Shown here: one piece after another, positions 35,613 to 44,749 of the stretch
Layout: the number at the start of each line of letters is the position of its first letter
Position numbering within the stretch: the stretch's first letter is position 1
From: Mycolicibacterium hodleri
Lineage (GTDB): Bacteria > Actinomycetota > Actinomycetes > Mycobacteriales > Mycobacteriaceae
NCBI RefSeq assembly: GCF_006439015.1
Contig: NZ_RCZG01000001.1
Span: 558,001-622,000 of the forward strand
Length of the DNA stretch: 64,000 nt
Direction of reading: 5' to 3'
The notes under the pieces: model-generated
Seen by the model: only the letters and a program-made list of their open reading frames with translations
What the model was told of the DNA's origin: nothing
Databases searched by the model: none
Made by a program: the position numbers and the translations under genes

Positions 35613-37424
35613 ATGTGTGGCATTGCCGGCGAAATCGCCAGAGGACGACCAGCAGATCTCGCGGCCATCGGCGCGATGACGAAGTCCATGGTGCCCCGCG
35701 GGCCCGATGGCGGTGGCGCCTGGTCCAGCGGAGGTATTGCCTTCGGTCACCGTCGCCTGGCGATCATCGATCTGTCCACCAGCGGGCATCAGCCGATGCA
35801 CGACCCCGAGCTGGGGCTCACGGTCGCGTTCAACGGCTGCATCTACAACTACCCGGAGCTCAGGCAGGAGCTTCTCGGCAAGGGCTACCGCTTCTTCTCC
35901 CACAGCGACACCGAGGTCATCCTGAAGGGTTACCGCGAATGGGGCGAGCGGGTGGTCGACCACCTGCAGGGCATGTTCGCGTTCGCGGTCGCCGAAACCA
36001 CCACCGGTCGCGTCGTGCTCGCCAGGGATCGCCTCGGCATCAAGCCCCTGTACTGGTGCGTCGTCGACGACGGCAACGGCACGGGTGGACTGCGCTTCGC
36101 CTCGTCGCTCCCGGCGCTGGTCGCCGCCGGTGGGGTGGACACCGATCTGGATCCGGTCGCGCTCAACCATTACCTGAGCTTCCACTCGGTCGTACCCGCG
36201 CCACGGACGATCCTCAAGGGCGTCCGAAAGCTGGAGCCTGGCACCATCATGCGCATCGAACCCGACGGCACCCGGACGATGGAGACGTACTGGGCGCCCA
36301 TGTTCGAGCGCTCCGCCGAGCGGGCCGGCTGGTCCGAGACGGACTGGCAGGACGCGATCCTCGCGTCGCTGCGCACCGCCGTGGAGCGGCGCCTCGTCGC
36401 CGACGTCCCGGTCGGCTGCCTGCTGTCGGGCGGTCTGGACTCCAGCCTCATCGTCGGCCTGCTCGCCGAGGCGGGTCAACATGGGTTGCAGACCTTCTCG
36501 ATCGGCTTTGAGGCCGCCGGTGGAGAAGAGGGCGACGAGTTCAAGTACTCCGACGTCATCGCCCGTCACTACGGCACCGACCATCACCAGATCCGCATCG
36601 ACACCGCGCGCATGCTGCCCGCGCTGACCGACACCATCGGTGCCATGAGCGAGCCGATGGTGAGCCACGACTGCGTGGCGTTCTATCTGCTGTCTCAGGA
36701 GGTCAGCAAGCACGTGAAGGTGGTGCAATCCGGGCAGGGCGCCGATGAGATCTTCGCGGGGTATCACTGGTACCCGCCGATGGCCCACGCGGCAGACAGC
36801 GACCCGCGCGACGCACTCGCCCGCTATCGCACCGCGTTCTTCGACCGCGACCACGCCGGGCTCGACGGCCTTCTTCAGCCGAATTGGCGGCTCGACGACG
36901 ACGTGGCCGGGCAGTTCGTGCTCGACCACTTCTCCCAGCCCGGGGCAGCCACGGCGACCGACCGGGCGTTGCGGCTCGACACCACGGTGATGCTCGTGGA
37001 CGACCCGGTGAAGCGCGTCGACAACATGACGATGGCTTGGGGGCTGGAGGGCCGCGTCCCGTTCCTCGACCACGAACTCGTCGAGCTCGCCGCCACCTGC
37101 CCGCCCGAGTTGAAGACCGCGTACGACGGGAAGGGCGTCCTGAAGGAAGCCGCTCGCAAGGTCATCCCGCACGAGGTCATCGACCGGCCGAAGGGCTACT
37201 TTCCCGTTCCCGCGCTGAAGCATCTGCAGGGGCCGTACCTCGACCTGGTCCGCGACGCCCTGCTCGGCTCGGCGGCGCGAGACCGCGGACTCTTCTCACC
37301 GGACGCGGTCGCCGGACTCCTCGCCGAGCCCAACGGAAATCTCACGCCACTGCGCGGAAACCCGTTGTGGCAGATCGGCTTACTGGAACTTTGGCTGGCT
37401 CGCCACGTCGACGGGGTCAAGTGA
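35613..37424 (+). CDS. asnO: N-acetylglutaminylglutamine amidotransferase (asparagine-synthetase-like)
   Basis: A 603-residue class II amidotransferase. MCGIAGE places the catalytic Cys2 at the N-terminus of the glutaminase domain (to about residue 190). The synthetase domain carries the ATP-pyrophosphatase loop LLSGGLDSSLI. It belongs to the branch of asparagine synthetases that amidates the dipeptide in N-acetylglutaminylglutamine amide (NAGGN) osmolyte synthesis; the next two genes are its usual partners, which makes the specific assignment firm. GAGGGAG precedes the ATG at 35613. Its stop overlaps the next gene (GTGA). Confidence 0.88.
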   Translation: MCGIAGEIARGRPADLAAIGAMTKSMVPRGPDGGGAWSSGGIAFGHRRLAIIDLSTSGHQPMHDPELGLTVAFNGCIYNYPELRQELLGKGYRFFSHSDTEVILKGYREWGERVVDHLQGMFAFAVAETTTGRVVLARDRLGIKPLYWCVVDDGNGTGGLRFASSLPALVAAGGVDTDLDPVALNHYLSFHSVVPAPRTILKGVRKLEPGTIMRIEPDGTRTMETYWAPMFERSAERAGWSETDWQDAILASLRTAVERRLVADVPVGCLLSGGLDSSLIVGLLAEAGQHGLQTFSIGFEAAGGEEGDEFKYSDVIARHYGTDHHQIRIDTARMLPALTDTIGAMSEPMVSHDCVAFYLLSQEVSKHVKVVQSGQGADEIFAGYHWYPPMAHAADSDPRDALARYRTAFFDRDHAGLDGLLQPNWRLDDDVAGQFVLDHFSQPGAATATDRALRLDTTVMLVDDPVKRVDNMTMAWGLEGRVPFLDHELVELAATCPPELKTAYDGKGVLKEAARKVIPHEVIDRPKGYFPVPALKHLQGPYLDLVRDALLGSAARDRGLFSPDAVAGLLAEPNGNLTPLRGNPLWQIGLLELWLARHVDGVK

Positions 37425-39145
37425 TCGCCATGCCGGACGCAGACGGTGACGAGCAGGTCGGCGTCGTCCAGGATCTGGGTTGGGGGCGTCTGGTCTTCGG
37501 TCAGACCTACGACGACCCCGACCAGTTCGGTAACGCGCTGCGCGCCGAGGGCAGTGGGCGTCGCGACATCGGGATGTACCTCGACGCGGAACACGTCTTC
37601 GTCGCCCTGCACCCGCAGGAGTTCTTCATCGACCCGAGCTTCACCTACCGGATCGACCTGACGAAGCCGCTGGAATTCGAGCCGGCGCCGGTTCCCGGTC
37701 TGTCGGTGCGCGCGGTGACGAGCCTTGCGGACTGTGCGGCGATCAACCACATCTATCTGCTGTGTCGGATGGTCCCGGCGGACGTCGACCTCATGTGGGA
37801 CAACAGCCAGGCCCAGCCGCACATGGTGTACCTGGTCGTCACCGATGATTCGACCGGCGCCGTGGTCGGCACGGTCACCGGGATCGACCACGCCCAGCTC
37901 TTCGGCGACGAGGAGAACGGGTCCAGCCTGTGGTGCCTCGCTGTCGACCCCACGCTGTCGCGTCCCGGGGTCGGGGGGCTACTGGTGCGTTCCCTGATCG
38001 ACGAGTTCGTCAGGCGGGGCCGCGCCCAGATGGACCTCTCCGTATTGCACGACAACGAAGGTGCCATCGCCCTGTACGAGCGAATGGGCTTCAGTCGGGT
38101 GCCCGTGCTCGGGATCAAACGCAAGAACGCCATCAACGAGAAGCTCTTCGCACCCGCCAAGTCGGAAGAGGAACTCGCGCAACTGAATCCGTACGCTCGG
38201 ATCATCGCCGACGAGGCGATCATGCGCGGGATCGCCGTCCACGTGCTCGACGCCAAGGGCGGCTACCTCAAGCTCACGCACGGCGGCACCAGCGTGGTCA
38301 CCCGCGAGTCCCTGTCCGAACTCACCAATGCCGTCGCGATGAGCCGCTGTGACGACAAACGCGTCGCCCGCAAGGTTGTCTCGGAGGCAGGCATCAGGGT
38401 GCCGGAGGGGCGCACCGCGAGCTTCTCCGCCGAAGACCACGAGTTCCTCGAGAAGGTGGGCTCGGTCGTGGTCAAGCCCGCCCGCGGCGAACAGGGTGCA
38501 GGCATCACAGTCGGAGTCACCACTCACGAGGATCTCGACCGAGCCATCAGGTTGGCAGCCGAGCACCACCCCGACGTCCTGCTCGAAGAGCTCTGCGAAG
38601 GCGAGGACCTCCGCATCGTGGTCATCAACGGGAAGGTCATCGCGGCGGCCCTGCGGCGCCCACCGGAGGTCGTCGGCAGCGGCGACCACACCATCCGCCA
38701 CCTCGTCGAGGCGCAGAGCCGCCGGCGCGCGGCCGCCACGCACGGCGAGTCCACCATTCCCGTCGACGATCTGACCGAGGACACGGTGCGCGAGGCCGGC
38801 TGGAACCTGGACGACGTGCTGCCCCTGAACGAACGACTGACCGTTCGGCGCACCGCGAACCTGCACACCGGTGGAACCATCCGGGACGTCACCGACGATC
38901 TGAACCCCACCCTGGCGAAGGTTGCCATCGACGCGGCGGACGCGATCGGCATCCCGGTCACCGGCATCGACCTCATGGTGCCGTCGGTGGAGGGCGAGGA
39001 GTATGCCTTCATCGAGGCGAACGAACGCCCAGGTCTGGCCAATCACGAACCCCGCCCGACCGCGCAGGCGTTCGTGGACCTTCTCTTCCCCCGCACGGCA
39101 GCGACGCCGTGGGCGTGGCAGCCCGACCCCGTCGAGGGGGGCTGA
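37421..39145 (+). CDS. ngg: N-acetylglutaminylglutamine synthetase (GNAT plus ATP-grasp fusion)
   Basis: A 574-residue fusion. The N-terminal half (to about residue 245) is a GNAT acetyltransferase, with acetyl-CoA loop features in AVDPTLSRPGVGGLLVRSLI and ALYERMGFSRVPV. The C-terminal half is an ATP-grasp ligase like cyanophycin synthetase or glutathione synthetase (SVVVKPARGEQGAG, FIEANERPGL). Together they acetylate glutamine and join two glutamines to give N-acetylglutaminylglutamine, the substrate of the preceding amidotransferase. The GTG at 37421 overlaps the upstream stop; an ATG three codons later is an alternative. Confidence 0.88.
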   Translation: MIAMPDADGDEQVGVVQDLGWGRLVFGQTYDDPDQFGNALRAEGSGRRDIGMYLDAEHVFVALHPQEFFIDPSFTYRIDLTKPLEFEPAPVPGLSVRAVTSLADCAAINHIYLLCRMVPADVDLMWDNSQAQPHMVYLVVTDDSTGAVVGTVTGIDHAQLFGDEENGSSLWCLAVDPTLSRPGVGGLLVRSLIDEFVRRGRAQMDLSVLHDNEGAIALYERMGFSRVPVLGIKRKNAINEKLFAPAKSEEELAQLNPYARIIADEAIMRGIAVHVLDAKGGYLKLTHGGTSVVTRESLSELTNAVAMSRCDDKRVARKVVSEAGIRVPEGRTASFSAEDHEFLEKVGSVVVKPARGEQGAGITVGVTTHEDLDRAIRLAAEHHPDVLLEELCEGEDLRIVVINGKVIAAALRRPPEVVGSGDHTIRHLVEAQSRRRAAATHGESTIPVDDLTEDTVREAGWNLDDVLPLNERLTVRRTANLHTGGTIRDVTDDLNPTLAKVAIDAADAIGIPVTGIDLMVPSVEGEEYAFIEANERPGLANHEPRPTAQAFVDLLFPRTAATPWAWQPDPVEGG

Positions 39146-39201
39146 CCCTCGCTAGGCTTCCGGCTGGAAACCTGGTGATTCGTTAGACCGGAAAGGCAAT
39201 C

Positions 39202-40449
39202 TTGACTGACCTCGCGCCCTCTTCCGCCCGGATGCCCGTGGACGACCGCAGGTGGATGGTCGACGCACTGCTCACGCTGCTGCAGACGCCCAGTCCCTCC
39301 GGACGCACCGACGCGGTGATGCAGCTGATCGGCAGCATCTTCGACGACCTCGGCGTCCCGTTCACCCTGACCCGCCGCGGCGCCCTCACCGCCGAACTTC
39401 CCGGGAAGTCGGCGACCACCGATCGGGCGATCGTGGTGCACGCCGACACCATCGGCTGCATGGTGCGCGAGCTGAAGGACAACGGACGACTCCAGCTGAT
39501 CCCGGTGGGGACGTTCTCGGCCCGCTTCGCCGCTGGTGCCCGGGTGCGGATCTTCACCGACGACAACGATCAGTTCATCACCGGAACGGTGATGCCGCTC
39601 AAGGCTTCCGGACACGCGTTCGGTGATGAGATCGACACCCAGCCGACGGACTGGGAGCACGTCGAGGTCCGCATCGACCGCAAGGTCACGACCCGTGACG
39701 ACCTCGTCGACCTCGGGCTGAACGTCGGTGACTTCGTCGCGTTCATCACGAGCCCGGAGCTCACTGAGGACGACTTCATCGTCTCGCGGCACCTCGACGG
39801 CAAGGCGGGTGTTGCCATCGCCCTGGCGCTGGCGCGCAACGTGATGGCGAACAATGTGGTGCTGCCGCATCGCACGACGATCATGGTGACCATCACCGAA
39901 GAGGTCGGACATGGGGCCAGCAGCGGGCTTCCGCCCGACGTCGCCGAGCTGATCTCGGTCGACAACGCGGTCTGCGCTCCCGGCCAGCATTCGCTCGAGC
40001 AAGGTGTCACCATCCCCATGGCCGACATGCACGGCCCGTTCGATTACCACCTGACCCGCAACCTGCTTCGACTGGCCAAGGAGCGGGGTATCGCCCACGC
40101 CCGCGACGTCTTCCGGTTCTACCGCTCCGACGCCGCCGCTGCGATCGAAGCGGGGGCCAACACCCGGGCCGCGTTGGTGGCCTTCGGGCTCGATGGCAGC
40201 CACGGCTGGGAGCGCAGCCACCTCGATTCGCTGGAGGCCTGCTACCTGCTGTTGGAGAGCTGGCTGCGCACGCCGCTGACGTTCGCCACGTGGGATGCCA
40301 AGCCTTCGGGCAAGCTTCGCGACTTCCCGTCGTCGAAGCAGCCTGCACCCAGCGAGCAGTGGGTGCCTCTGTCCCGCGGTGACTTCACCGAGCCTGGCGA
40401 CGTGTCGCCGGGAGAGCCGTGGCCACCGGCGGAGGTCCCGCAGCCCTGA
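39202..40449 (+). CDS. M42-family peptidase of the NAGGN osmolyte cluster
   Basis: A 415-residue M42 metallo-aminopeptidase-like protein. Zinc-site features are VHADTIGCMV (His), HLDGKAGVAIALA (bridging Asp) and TEEVGHG (catalytic Glu pair). It is the third member of the conserved three-gene osmoprotectant set. A role in turning over the dipeptide is plausible but inferred. The TTG start at 39202 follows GACCGGAAAGG closely, which favours it over the ATG at 39232. TAGGCT at 39152-39157 could give it a separate promoter. Confidence 0.87.
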   Translation: MTDLAPSSARMPVDDRRWMVDALLTLLQTPSPSGRTDAVMQLIGSIFDDLGVPFTLTRRGALTAELPGKSATTDRAIVVHADTIGCMVRELKDNGRLQLIPVGTFSARFAAGARVRIFTDDNDQFITGTVMPLKASGHAFGDEIDTQPTDWEHVEVRIDRKVTTRDDLVDLGLNVGDFVAFITSPELTEDDFIVSRHLDGKAGVAIALALARNVMANNVVLPHRTTIMVTITEEVGHGASSGLPPDVAELISVDNAVCAPGQHSLEQGVTIPMADMHGPFDYHLTRNLLRLAKERGIAHARDVFRFYRSDAAAAIEAGANTRAALVAFGLDGSHGWERSHLDSLEACYLLLESWLRTPLTFATWDAKPSGKLRDFPSSKQPAPSEQWVPLSRGDFTEPGDVSPGEPWPPAEVPQP

Positions 40450-40478
40450 CGCCGGGCCCACGAGTGTTGAATCAAGGG

Positions 40479-40919
40479 ATGTTGAGTCTGGAAGAGATCT
40501 CCGACCGCCTCGAAATTCAACAGCTTCTGGTCGACTACTCGACGGCGATCGACACGCGTCGGTTCGACGACCTCGACCTGGTGTTCACCCCGGACGCGTA
40601 CATCGACTATCGCGCCATGGGCGGTATCGACGGAAACTTTCCCGAGGTGAAGAAGTGGCTCTCGGAGGTGCTGCCGAACTTTCCGGCGTACTCGCATCTG
40701 ATCGGCAACTTCGACGTGAAGGTGATGCGCGACGCCGCTGGGGACACGGCTGGGGACACGGCTAAGTCGCGGATCCTCTGCTTCAACCCGATGAAGTTGA
40801 GTGACGAGGGGCAGGTCTTGTTCTGCGGACTTTGGTACGACGACGAGTTCATCCGCACGGCCGACGGCTGGCGGATGAATCGCCGCGTCGAGACGAAGTG
40901 CTTCGACAGGATCGTCTGA
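40479..40919 (+). CDS. SnoaL/NTF2-like protein (Rv2910c-type)
   Basis: A 146-residue protein with the SnoaL-like/NTF2 cone fold: [20 protein letters not shown], then [20 protein letters not shown] and the final strand [15 protein letters not shown]. The family includes dehydratases and isomerases, but no activity can be assigned. An internal 12-bp tandem duplication (GCTGGGGACACG at 40737-40760) adds a repeat GDTAGDTA in a surface loop. A GTG five codons upstream is an alternative start. Conserved upstream of rpsP in mycobacteria (M. tuberculosis Rv2910c). Confidence 0.85.
   Translation: MLSLEEISDRLEIQQLLVDYSTAIDTRRFDDLDLVFTPDAYIDYRAMGGIDGNFPEVKKWLSEVLPNFPAYSHLIGNFDVKVMRDAAGDTAGDTAKSRILCFNPMKLSDEGQVLFCGLWYDDEFIRTADGWRMNRRVETKCFDRIV
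40737..40760 (+). repeat. In-frame 12-bp tandem duplication
   Basis: GCTGGGGACACG occurs twice in direct succession (40737-40748, 40749-40760), adding four residues to a loop of the SnoaL-like protein. Confidence 0.9.
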
Positions 40920-40946
40920 CGCCGGATTTTCCTTCGCAGGGCCTGC

Positions 40947-40979
40947 TCTGGCACAATGAGCGGCTGTCTGACGGACGAC
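40947..40979 (+). promoter_or_regulatory. rpsP promoter and leader start, shared pattern with rplS
   Basis: TCTGGCACAATGA (40947-40959) contains the -10-like CACAAT (40952-40957). It is followed by GTCTG (40966-40970) and ACGAC (40975-40979). The same succession occurs upstream of rplS. The predicted leader to the rpsP ATG is about 145 nt. Confidence 0.55.
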
Positions 40980-41107
40980 ACGGTTCGGGCTGCGATGCAG
41001 CGCGATGCGCCGCCCTTCGGTCACACGCGCAAGGCAAAACCGGACCGGGCAATCCGCTCGAGTCGCTGAATTGCAAGCGCGGCAATCACAGGAGAATTCG
41101 CCTCACC

Positions 41108-41578
41108 ATGGCTGTCAAAATCAAGCTCGCGCGCTTCGGCAAGATCCGCAATCCCCAGTACCGCATCTCCGTCGCCGACGCGCGCAACCGCCGCGATGGT
41201 CGGGCCATCGAAGTCATCGGCAAGTACCACCCGAAGGAAGATCCCAGCCTGATCGAGATCGACTCAGAGCGTGCGCAGTACTGGTTGGGCGTGGGCGCAC
41301 AGCCCACCGAGCCCGTTCTCGCGCTGCTGAAGGTCACCGGTGACTGGCAGAAGTTCAAGGGTCTGCCGGGCGCCGAGGGCACGCTGAAGGTCAAGGAGCC
41401 CAAGGTCAGCAAGCTGGATCTGTTCAACGCCGCGCTTGCCTCCGCCGACGATGCGCCCACCGGCGACGCGACGACGGCGAAGAAGAAGAAGGCGCCCGCC
41501 AAGAAGGACGAGGCCGAGTCGCCGGAGGTCGCCGAGGCGGCTGCTGAGGCACCCGCCGCCGACGCCGCTGCCGAATGA
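41108..41578 (+). CDS. rpsP: 30S ribosomal protein S16 (bS16)
   Basis: A 156-residue small-subunit protein. The conserved core [20 protein letters not shown], then [13 protein letters not shown], covers residues 1-85. A Lys/Ala/Glu-rich tail of about 50 residues follows, common in actinobacterial bS16. GGAG lies 13 bases before the ATG, a rather long spacing. It heads the rpsP-khpA-rimM-trmD cluster. Confidence 0.97.
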   Translation: MAVKIKLARFGKIRNPQYRISVADARNRRDGRAIEVIGKYHPKEDPSLIEIDSERAQYWLGVGAQPTEPVLALLKVTGDWQKFKGLPGAEGTLKVKEPKVSKLDLFNAALASADDAPTGDATTAKKKKAPAKKDEAESPEVAEAAAEAPAADAAAE

Positions 41579-41817
41579 GCACTGTCGTCGTCGACGCCGT
41601 CGAGCACCTGGTGCGCGGCATCGTCGACAACCCGGATGACGTTCGCGTCGACATGGTGACCAACCGCCGCGGGCGCACCGTCGAGGTGCACGTGCACCCC
41701 GAGGACCTGGGCAAGGTCATCGGCCGAGGCGGCCGCACCGCGACGGCGCTGCGCACGTTGGTCGCCGGTATCGGCGGCCGCGGCATCCGCGTCGACGTGG
41801 TGGACACGGATCAATAG
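41575..41817 (+). CDS. khpA: KH-domain RNA-binding protein KhpA
   Basis: An 80-residue single KH-domain protein. The RNA-binding GxxG loop is in [20 protein letters not shown]. It binds structured RNAs, often with KhpB (Jag), and is conserved between rpsP and rimM. The ATG overlaps the rpsP stop by ATGA. Equivalent to M. tuberculosis Rv2908c. Confidence 0.95.
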   Translation: MSTVVVDAVEHLVRGIVDNPDDVRVDMVTNRRGRTVEVHVHPEDLGKVIGRGGRTATALRTLVAGIGGRGIRVDVVDTDQ

Positions 41818-41839
41818 AAGCCCAGTAGTCGACTCGATC

Positions 41840-42370
41840 ATGGACCTCGTCGTCGGCCGTGTCGTCAAGGCGCACGGAATCGGCGGCGAGGTCGTCGTCG
41901 ACGTTCGCACCGACGATCCGCACGAGCGCTTTGCGCCGGGTACCTCGCTGCGCGCGAGGGCTCGGGACAAGGGTGAGCGCACCTACGTGGTCGACGCGAT
42001 GCGAGAGCACGGCGGTCGCCTGCTGATTCGCCTCGAGGGCGTGGCAAGCCGTGACTCCGCGGATGCCTTGCGCGGCAGTCTGTTCATCGTCGACACGGCC
42101 GACCTGCCGCCGATAGAGGACCCCGACGAGTTCTACGATCATCAACTCGAGGGCCTGCGCGTGCGCACCCTGGCCGGCCGCGAGGTGGGCGCCGTGGCCG
42201 AGGTGCTGCACACCGCGGCCGGAGAGATCCTGGCGGTAAGGCCCGCCGACGGCGAGGGCCCCGAGGTGCTCGTTCCCTTCGTCGGCGCGATCGTGACGGC
42301 GGTGTCGCTGCAGGACGGTGTCATCGACATCGACCCTCCCGACGGTCTGCTGGACCTGGACTCGATCTAG
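41840..42370 (+). CDS. rimM: 16S rRNA processing protein RimM
   Basis: A 176-residue 30S maturation factor binding S19. The N-terminal RimM domain has [18 protein letters not shown]. The C-terminal PRC-barrel domain has [12 protein letters not shown] and ends [10 protein letters not shown]. Located between khpA and trmD, as is usual. Confidence 0.96.
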   Translation: MDLVVGRVVKAHGIGGEVVVDVRTDDPHERFAPGTSLRARARDKGERTYVVDAMREHGGRLLIRLEGVASRDSADALRGSLFIVDTADLPPIEDPDEFYDHQLEGLRVRTLAGREVGAVAEVLHTAAGEILAVRPADGEGPEVLVPFVGAIVTAVSLQDGVIDIDPPDGLLDLDSI

Positions 42371-42377
42371 GTGCGTC

Positions 42378-43055
42378 ATGCGCATTGACGTCGTCACGAT
42401 CTTTCCGGACTATCTCGATCCGCTCCGACAGTCGTTGCCGGGCAAGGCGATCGCCAATGGCATCGTCGAGATCGCGGTTCACGATCTGCGGCGCTGGACC
42501 TACGACGTGCATCACTCGGTGGATGACTCCCCATACGGAGGTGGTCCGGGGATGGTCATGAAGGCGCCCGTTTGGGGTGAGGCCCTCGATGAAACATGCA
42601 CCTCTGACACACTTCTCGTCGTCCCGACGCCGGCGGGTCGCCCATTCCGTCAGGCCACCGCTCAGCGATGGACCAGTGAGGCGCATCTGGTCTTCGCATG
42701 TGGACGCTACGAGGGCGTCGACCAACGCGTGGTCGACGATGCCGCCCGTAGGATGCGTGTCGAAGAAGTGTCCATCGGCGACTACGTGCTGCCGGGCGGG
42801 GAATCGGCGACCCTCGTCATGATCGAGGCCGTAGTTCGCCTGCTCCCGGACGTGCTCGGCAATCCCGGGTCACACCAGGACGATTCACACTCTGACGGCT
42901 TGCTCGAAGGGCCGAGCTATACCAGGCCGCCCAGCTGGCGGGGACTCGACGTGCCGCCCGTTCTCCTGTCCGGCGATCATGGCAAGGTGGCCGCGTGGCG
43001 GCGCGATCAGGCGTTGCAACGCACCCGCGAGCGCAGGCCGGACCTACTGAGCTGA
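42378..43055 (+). CDS. trmD: tRNA (guanine37-N1)-methyltransferase TrmD
   Basis: SPOUT-class knotted methyltransferase, 225 residues, making m1G37 to prevent frameshifting. Signatures: [42 protein letters not shown] and the knot [11 protein letters not shown]. The catalytic aspartate region is [19 protein letters not shown]. It ends one base before the convergent lipoprotein gene. Confidence 0.97.
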   Translation: MRIDVVTIFPDYLDPLRQSLPGKAIANGIVEIAVHDLRRWTYDVHHSVDDSPYGGGPGMVMKAPVWGEALDETCTSDTLLVVPTPAGRPFRQATAQRWTSEAHLVFACGRYEGVDQRVVDDAARRMRVEEVSIGDYVLPGGESATLVMIEAVVRLLPDVLGNPGSHQDDSHSDGLLEGPSYTRPPSWRGLDVPPVLLSGDHGKVAAWRRDQALQRTRERRPDLLS

Positions 43056-43056
43056 G

Positions 43057-43998
43057 TTAGATGCGTCCGCTGGGAAACATGGTCTTGACCGCCTGAGTGA
43101 TGGTCGCGCGGGCATCGTCGGCGTCGGTGGCCTGCATCGAGCTGATCGCCATGATGTAGCGCCGATCCGGTCCGATCACACCGGTGGACACGTGCAACCA
43201 GTCGGAGCCCACGCAGCACATCCAGCCTTGTTTCACGGCAACGGGTTCGGCGTAGAGGCCCTCGGGAATGCCGAACCGCTGCGGGTAGACCCCGCCGGGC
43301 ACCATTCCGTCGGGTGCCGTTGGCGTGGAGGCCGCCAGGTTCGACATGATCACGCTGGCCTGTTCGGGCGGCAATCCGCCGGTGCCCGCCAGCATCATGT
43401 CGTAGTAGTGCACCAGATCGGTCACCGAGCTGACCGTGTTGAACCACCGCCCGTTGTTCGGTGCGTGGGTGGAGGACAAGCCGTAGCGAGCGACCACCCG
43501 GTTGATGATCGCGCTTCCGCCGCTGCGATTCCAGAAGGTCTCCGCGGCGCTGTCGTCGGACGATCTCAGCATGCGGTCGAAGGCCGCGCGATCGTCGGGG
43601 GAGAGCCGCGTCTGGCCCTTGGACACCTGCAACAGCAGGTCGTCGGCAATGAAGAGCTTGACCACCGACGCGATGGCTACCGTGCCGACGGCGCCGTTGG
43701 TGACGAGTTGACCGGTGTTGCGGTCCAGGACCGCGACGGTGATGTCAGCTCCGGAGCCGGAGGCGTCCGCGGTGGCCTGCTGCTCGCGAGCGTCCAGTCC
43801 GCTGAACGCCGCGGACGGCTCGTCGGGGGGCGCCTCGGGTAACGGCGCCATGCTGCCCAGCGGAGCGACCACGGTGAGCGGCGGCGAAGCCGGAACGGGA
43901 GGGGTGCCGTAGACCCTGGCGCCGCACCCCCCAGCGACAGTCGCAGTGGTCGCGGCAAGCGCAATGACCGTCAGCAGCTTCGACGGCCGCCGGAACAT
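43057..43998 (-). CDS. lppW: Beta-lactamase-like serine hydrolase lipoprotein (LppW-like)
   Basis: A 313-residue exported lipoprotein. A signal sequence is followed by a lipobox-type VAGGC with the lipidated cysteine at residue 25. The body resembles class A beta-lactamase-like serine hydrolases: IASVVKLFIADDLL holds an SxxK motif (SVVK), and RSSDDSAAETFWNRSG gives an SDD/SxN-type segment. A terminal KTG was not recognised, so hydrolase activity is uncertain. GGGAGA precedes the ATG, and an AT-rich TAAATTAT provides a promoter. Corresponds to M. tuberculosis Rv2905. Confidence 0.83.
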   Translation of the reverse strand: MFRRPSKLLTVIALAATTATVAGGCGARVYGTPPVPASPPLTVVAPLGSMAPLPEAPPDEPSAAFSGLDAREQQATADASGSGADITVAVLDRNTGQLVTNGAVGTVAIASVVKLFIADDLLLQVSKGQTRLSPDDRAAFDRMLRSSDDSAAETFWNRSGGSAIINRVVARYGLSSTHAPNNGRWFNTVSSVTDLVHYYDMMLAGTGGLPPEQASVIMSNLAASTPTAPDGMVPGGVYPQRFGIPEGLYAEPVAVKQGWMCCVGSDWLHVSTGVIGPDRRYIMAISSMQATDADDARATITQAVKTMFPSGRI

Positions 43999-44321
43999 GG
44001 TTCTCCCTGATCGAGCGATAATTTATGGGGATTGGTGAAACTCGGCAAGGTGTGGAACCCCTTGCCCTCGGGGCCAGCGTAGCGGTTGAGGCCCGCTGTC
44101 GCGTCTGCAGCCGATCATCGCATTCACGGATCGTGCGGACACGATTTCGTCGGTTAGGTGCCCGTCTGGCACAATTGACCAGTTGTCTGCGCACGACGGG
44201 GGAAACATGCCTCCGCCTGCTGCGAGATGCGCCCGAAGACCTCGGCCTGGCCACGCGCCGTACTAGCGACGTGATGCCAAGGCCGCTAACGAGAACAACG
44301 AACCATGAGGAAGTGTCACCG
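43999..44321. other. 323-bp divergent intergenic region (lppW / rplS)
   Basis: No gene is seen. On the left are the lppW ribosome site and AT-rich promoter (about 44010-44032). A 7-bp inverted repeat GGCAAGG/CCTTGCC lies at 44044-44066 with a 9-nt loop. The rplS promoter TCTGGCACAATTGA is at 44165-44178, followed by a leader of about 140 nt to the rplS ATG. Confidence 0.6.
44165..44197 (+). promoter_or_regulatory. rplS promoter and leader start, shared pattern with rpsP
   Basis: TCTGGCACAATTGA (44165-44178) with -10-like CACAAT (44170-44175), then GTCTG (44185-44189) and ACGAC (44193-44197), in the same order and nearly the same spacing as upstream of rpsP. Confidence 0.55.
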
Positions 44322-44663
44322 ATGAACACCCTGGACTTCATCGACCAGCCGTCGCTGCGCGACGACATCCCGGCCTTCAACCCAGGCGACACCGTGAACG
44401 TGCACGTGAAGGTCATCGAGGGTTCCAAGGAGCGAGTACAGGTCTTCAAGGGCGTTGTGCTTCGTCGGCAGGGCGGCGGCGTCCGCGAGACCTTCACGGT
44501 GCGCAAGGAAAGCTACGGCGTCGGCGTCGAGCGGACCTTCCCGGTGCACTCCCCGAACATCGACCACATCGACGTCGTCACCCGCGGTGACGTGCGACGC
44601 GCCAAGCTGTACTACCTGCGTGAGCTCCGGGGCAAGAAGGCCAAGATCAAGGAAAAGCGCTGA
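44322..44663 (+). CDS. rplS: 50S ribosomal protein L19 (bL19)
   Basis: A 113-residue large-subunit protein at the subunit interface. Conserved segments: [40 protein letters not shown] and the basic end [22 protein letters not shown] precedes the ATG. It heads the rplS-lepB-rnhB set. Confidence 0.98.
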   Translation: MNTLDFIDQPSLRDDIPAFNPGDTVNVHVKVIEGSKERVQVFKGVVLRRQGGGVRETFTVRKESYGVGVERTFPVHSPNIDHIDVVTRGDVRRAKLYYLRELRGKKAKIKEKR

Positions 44664-44737
44664 TTGGCGCCAGGTCCGCAGCCGGACGGGTGTGACGTTT
44701 GGACTCCGAGCAGCGCGGCGACGAGCGCCGTGCTGAC

Positions 44738-44743
44738 TACTCT
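44738..44743 (+). promoter_or_regulatory. -10 element of lepB, apparently leaderless
   Basis: TACTCT ends six bases before the GTG at 44750, which supports that codon as the lepB start. Confidence 0.5.
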
Positions 44744-44749
44744 GATGGC

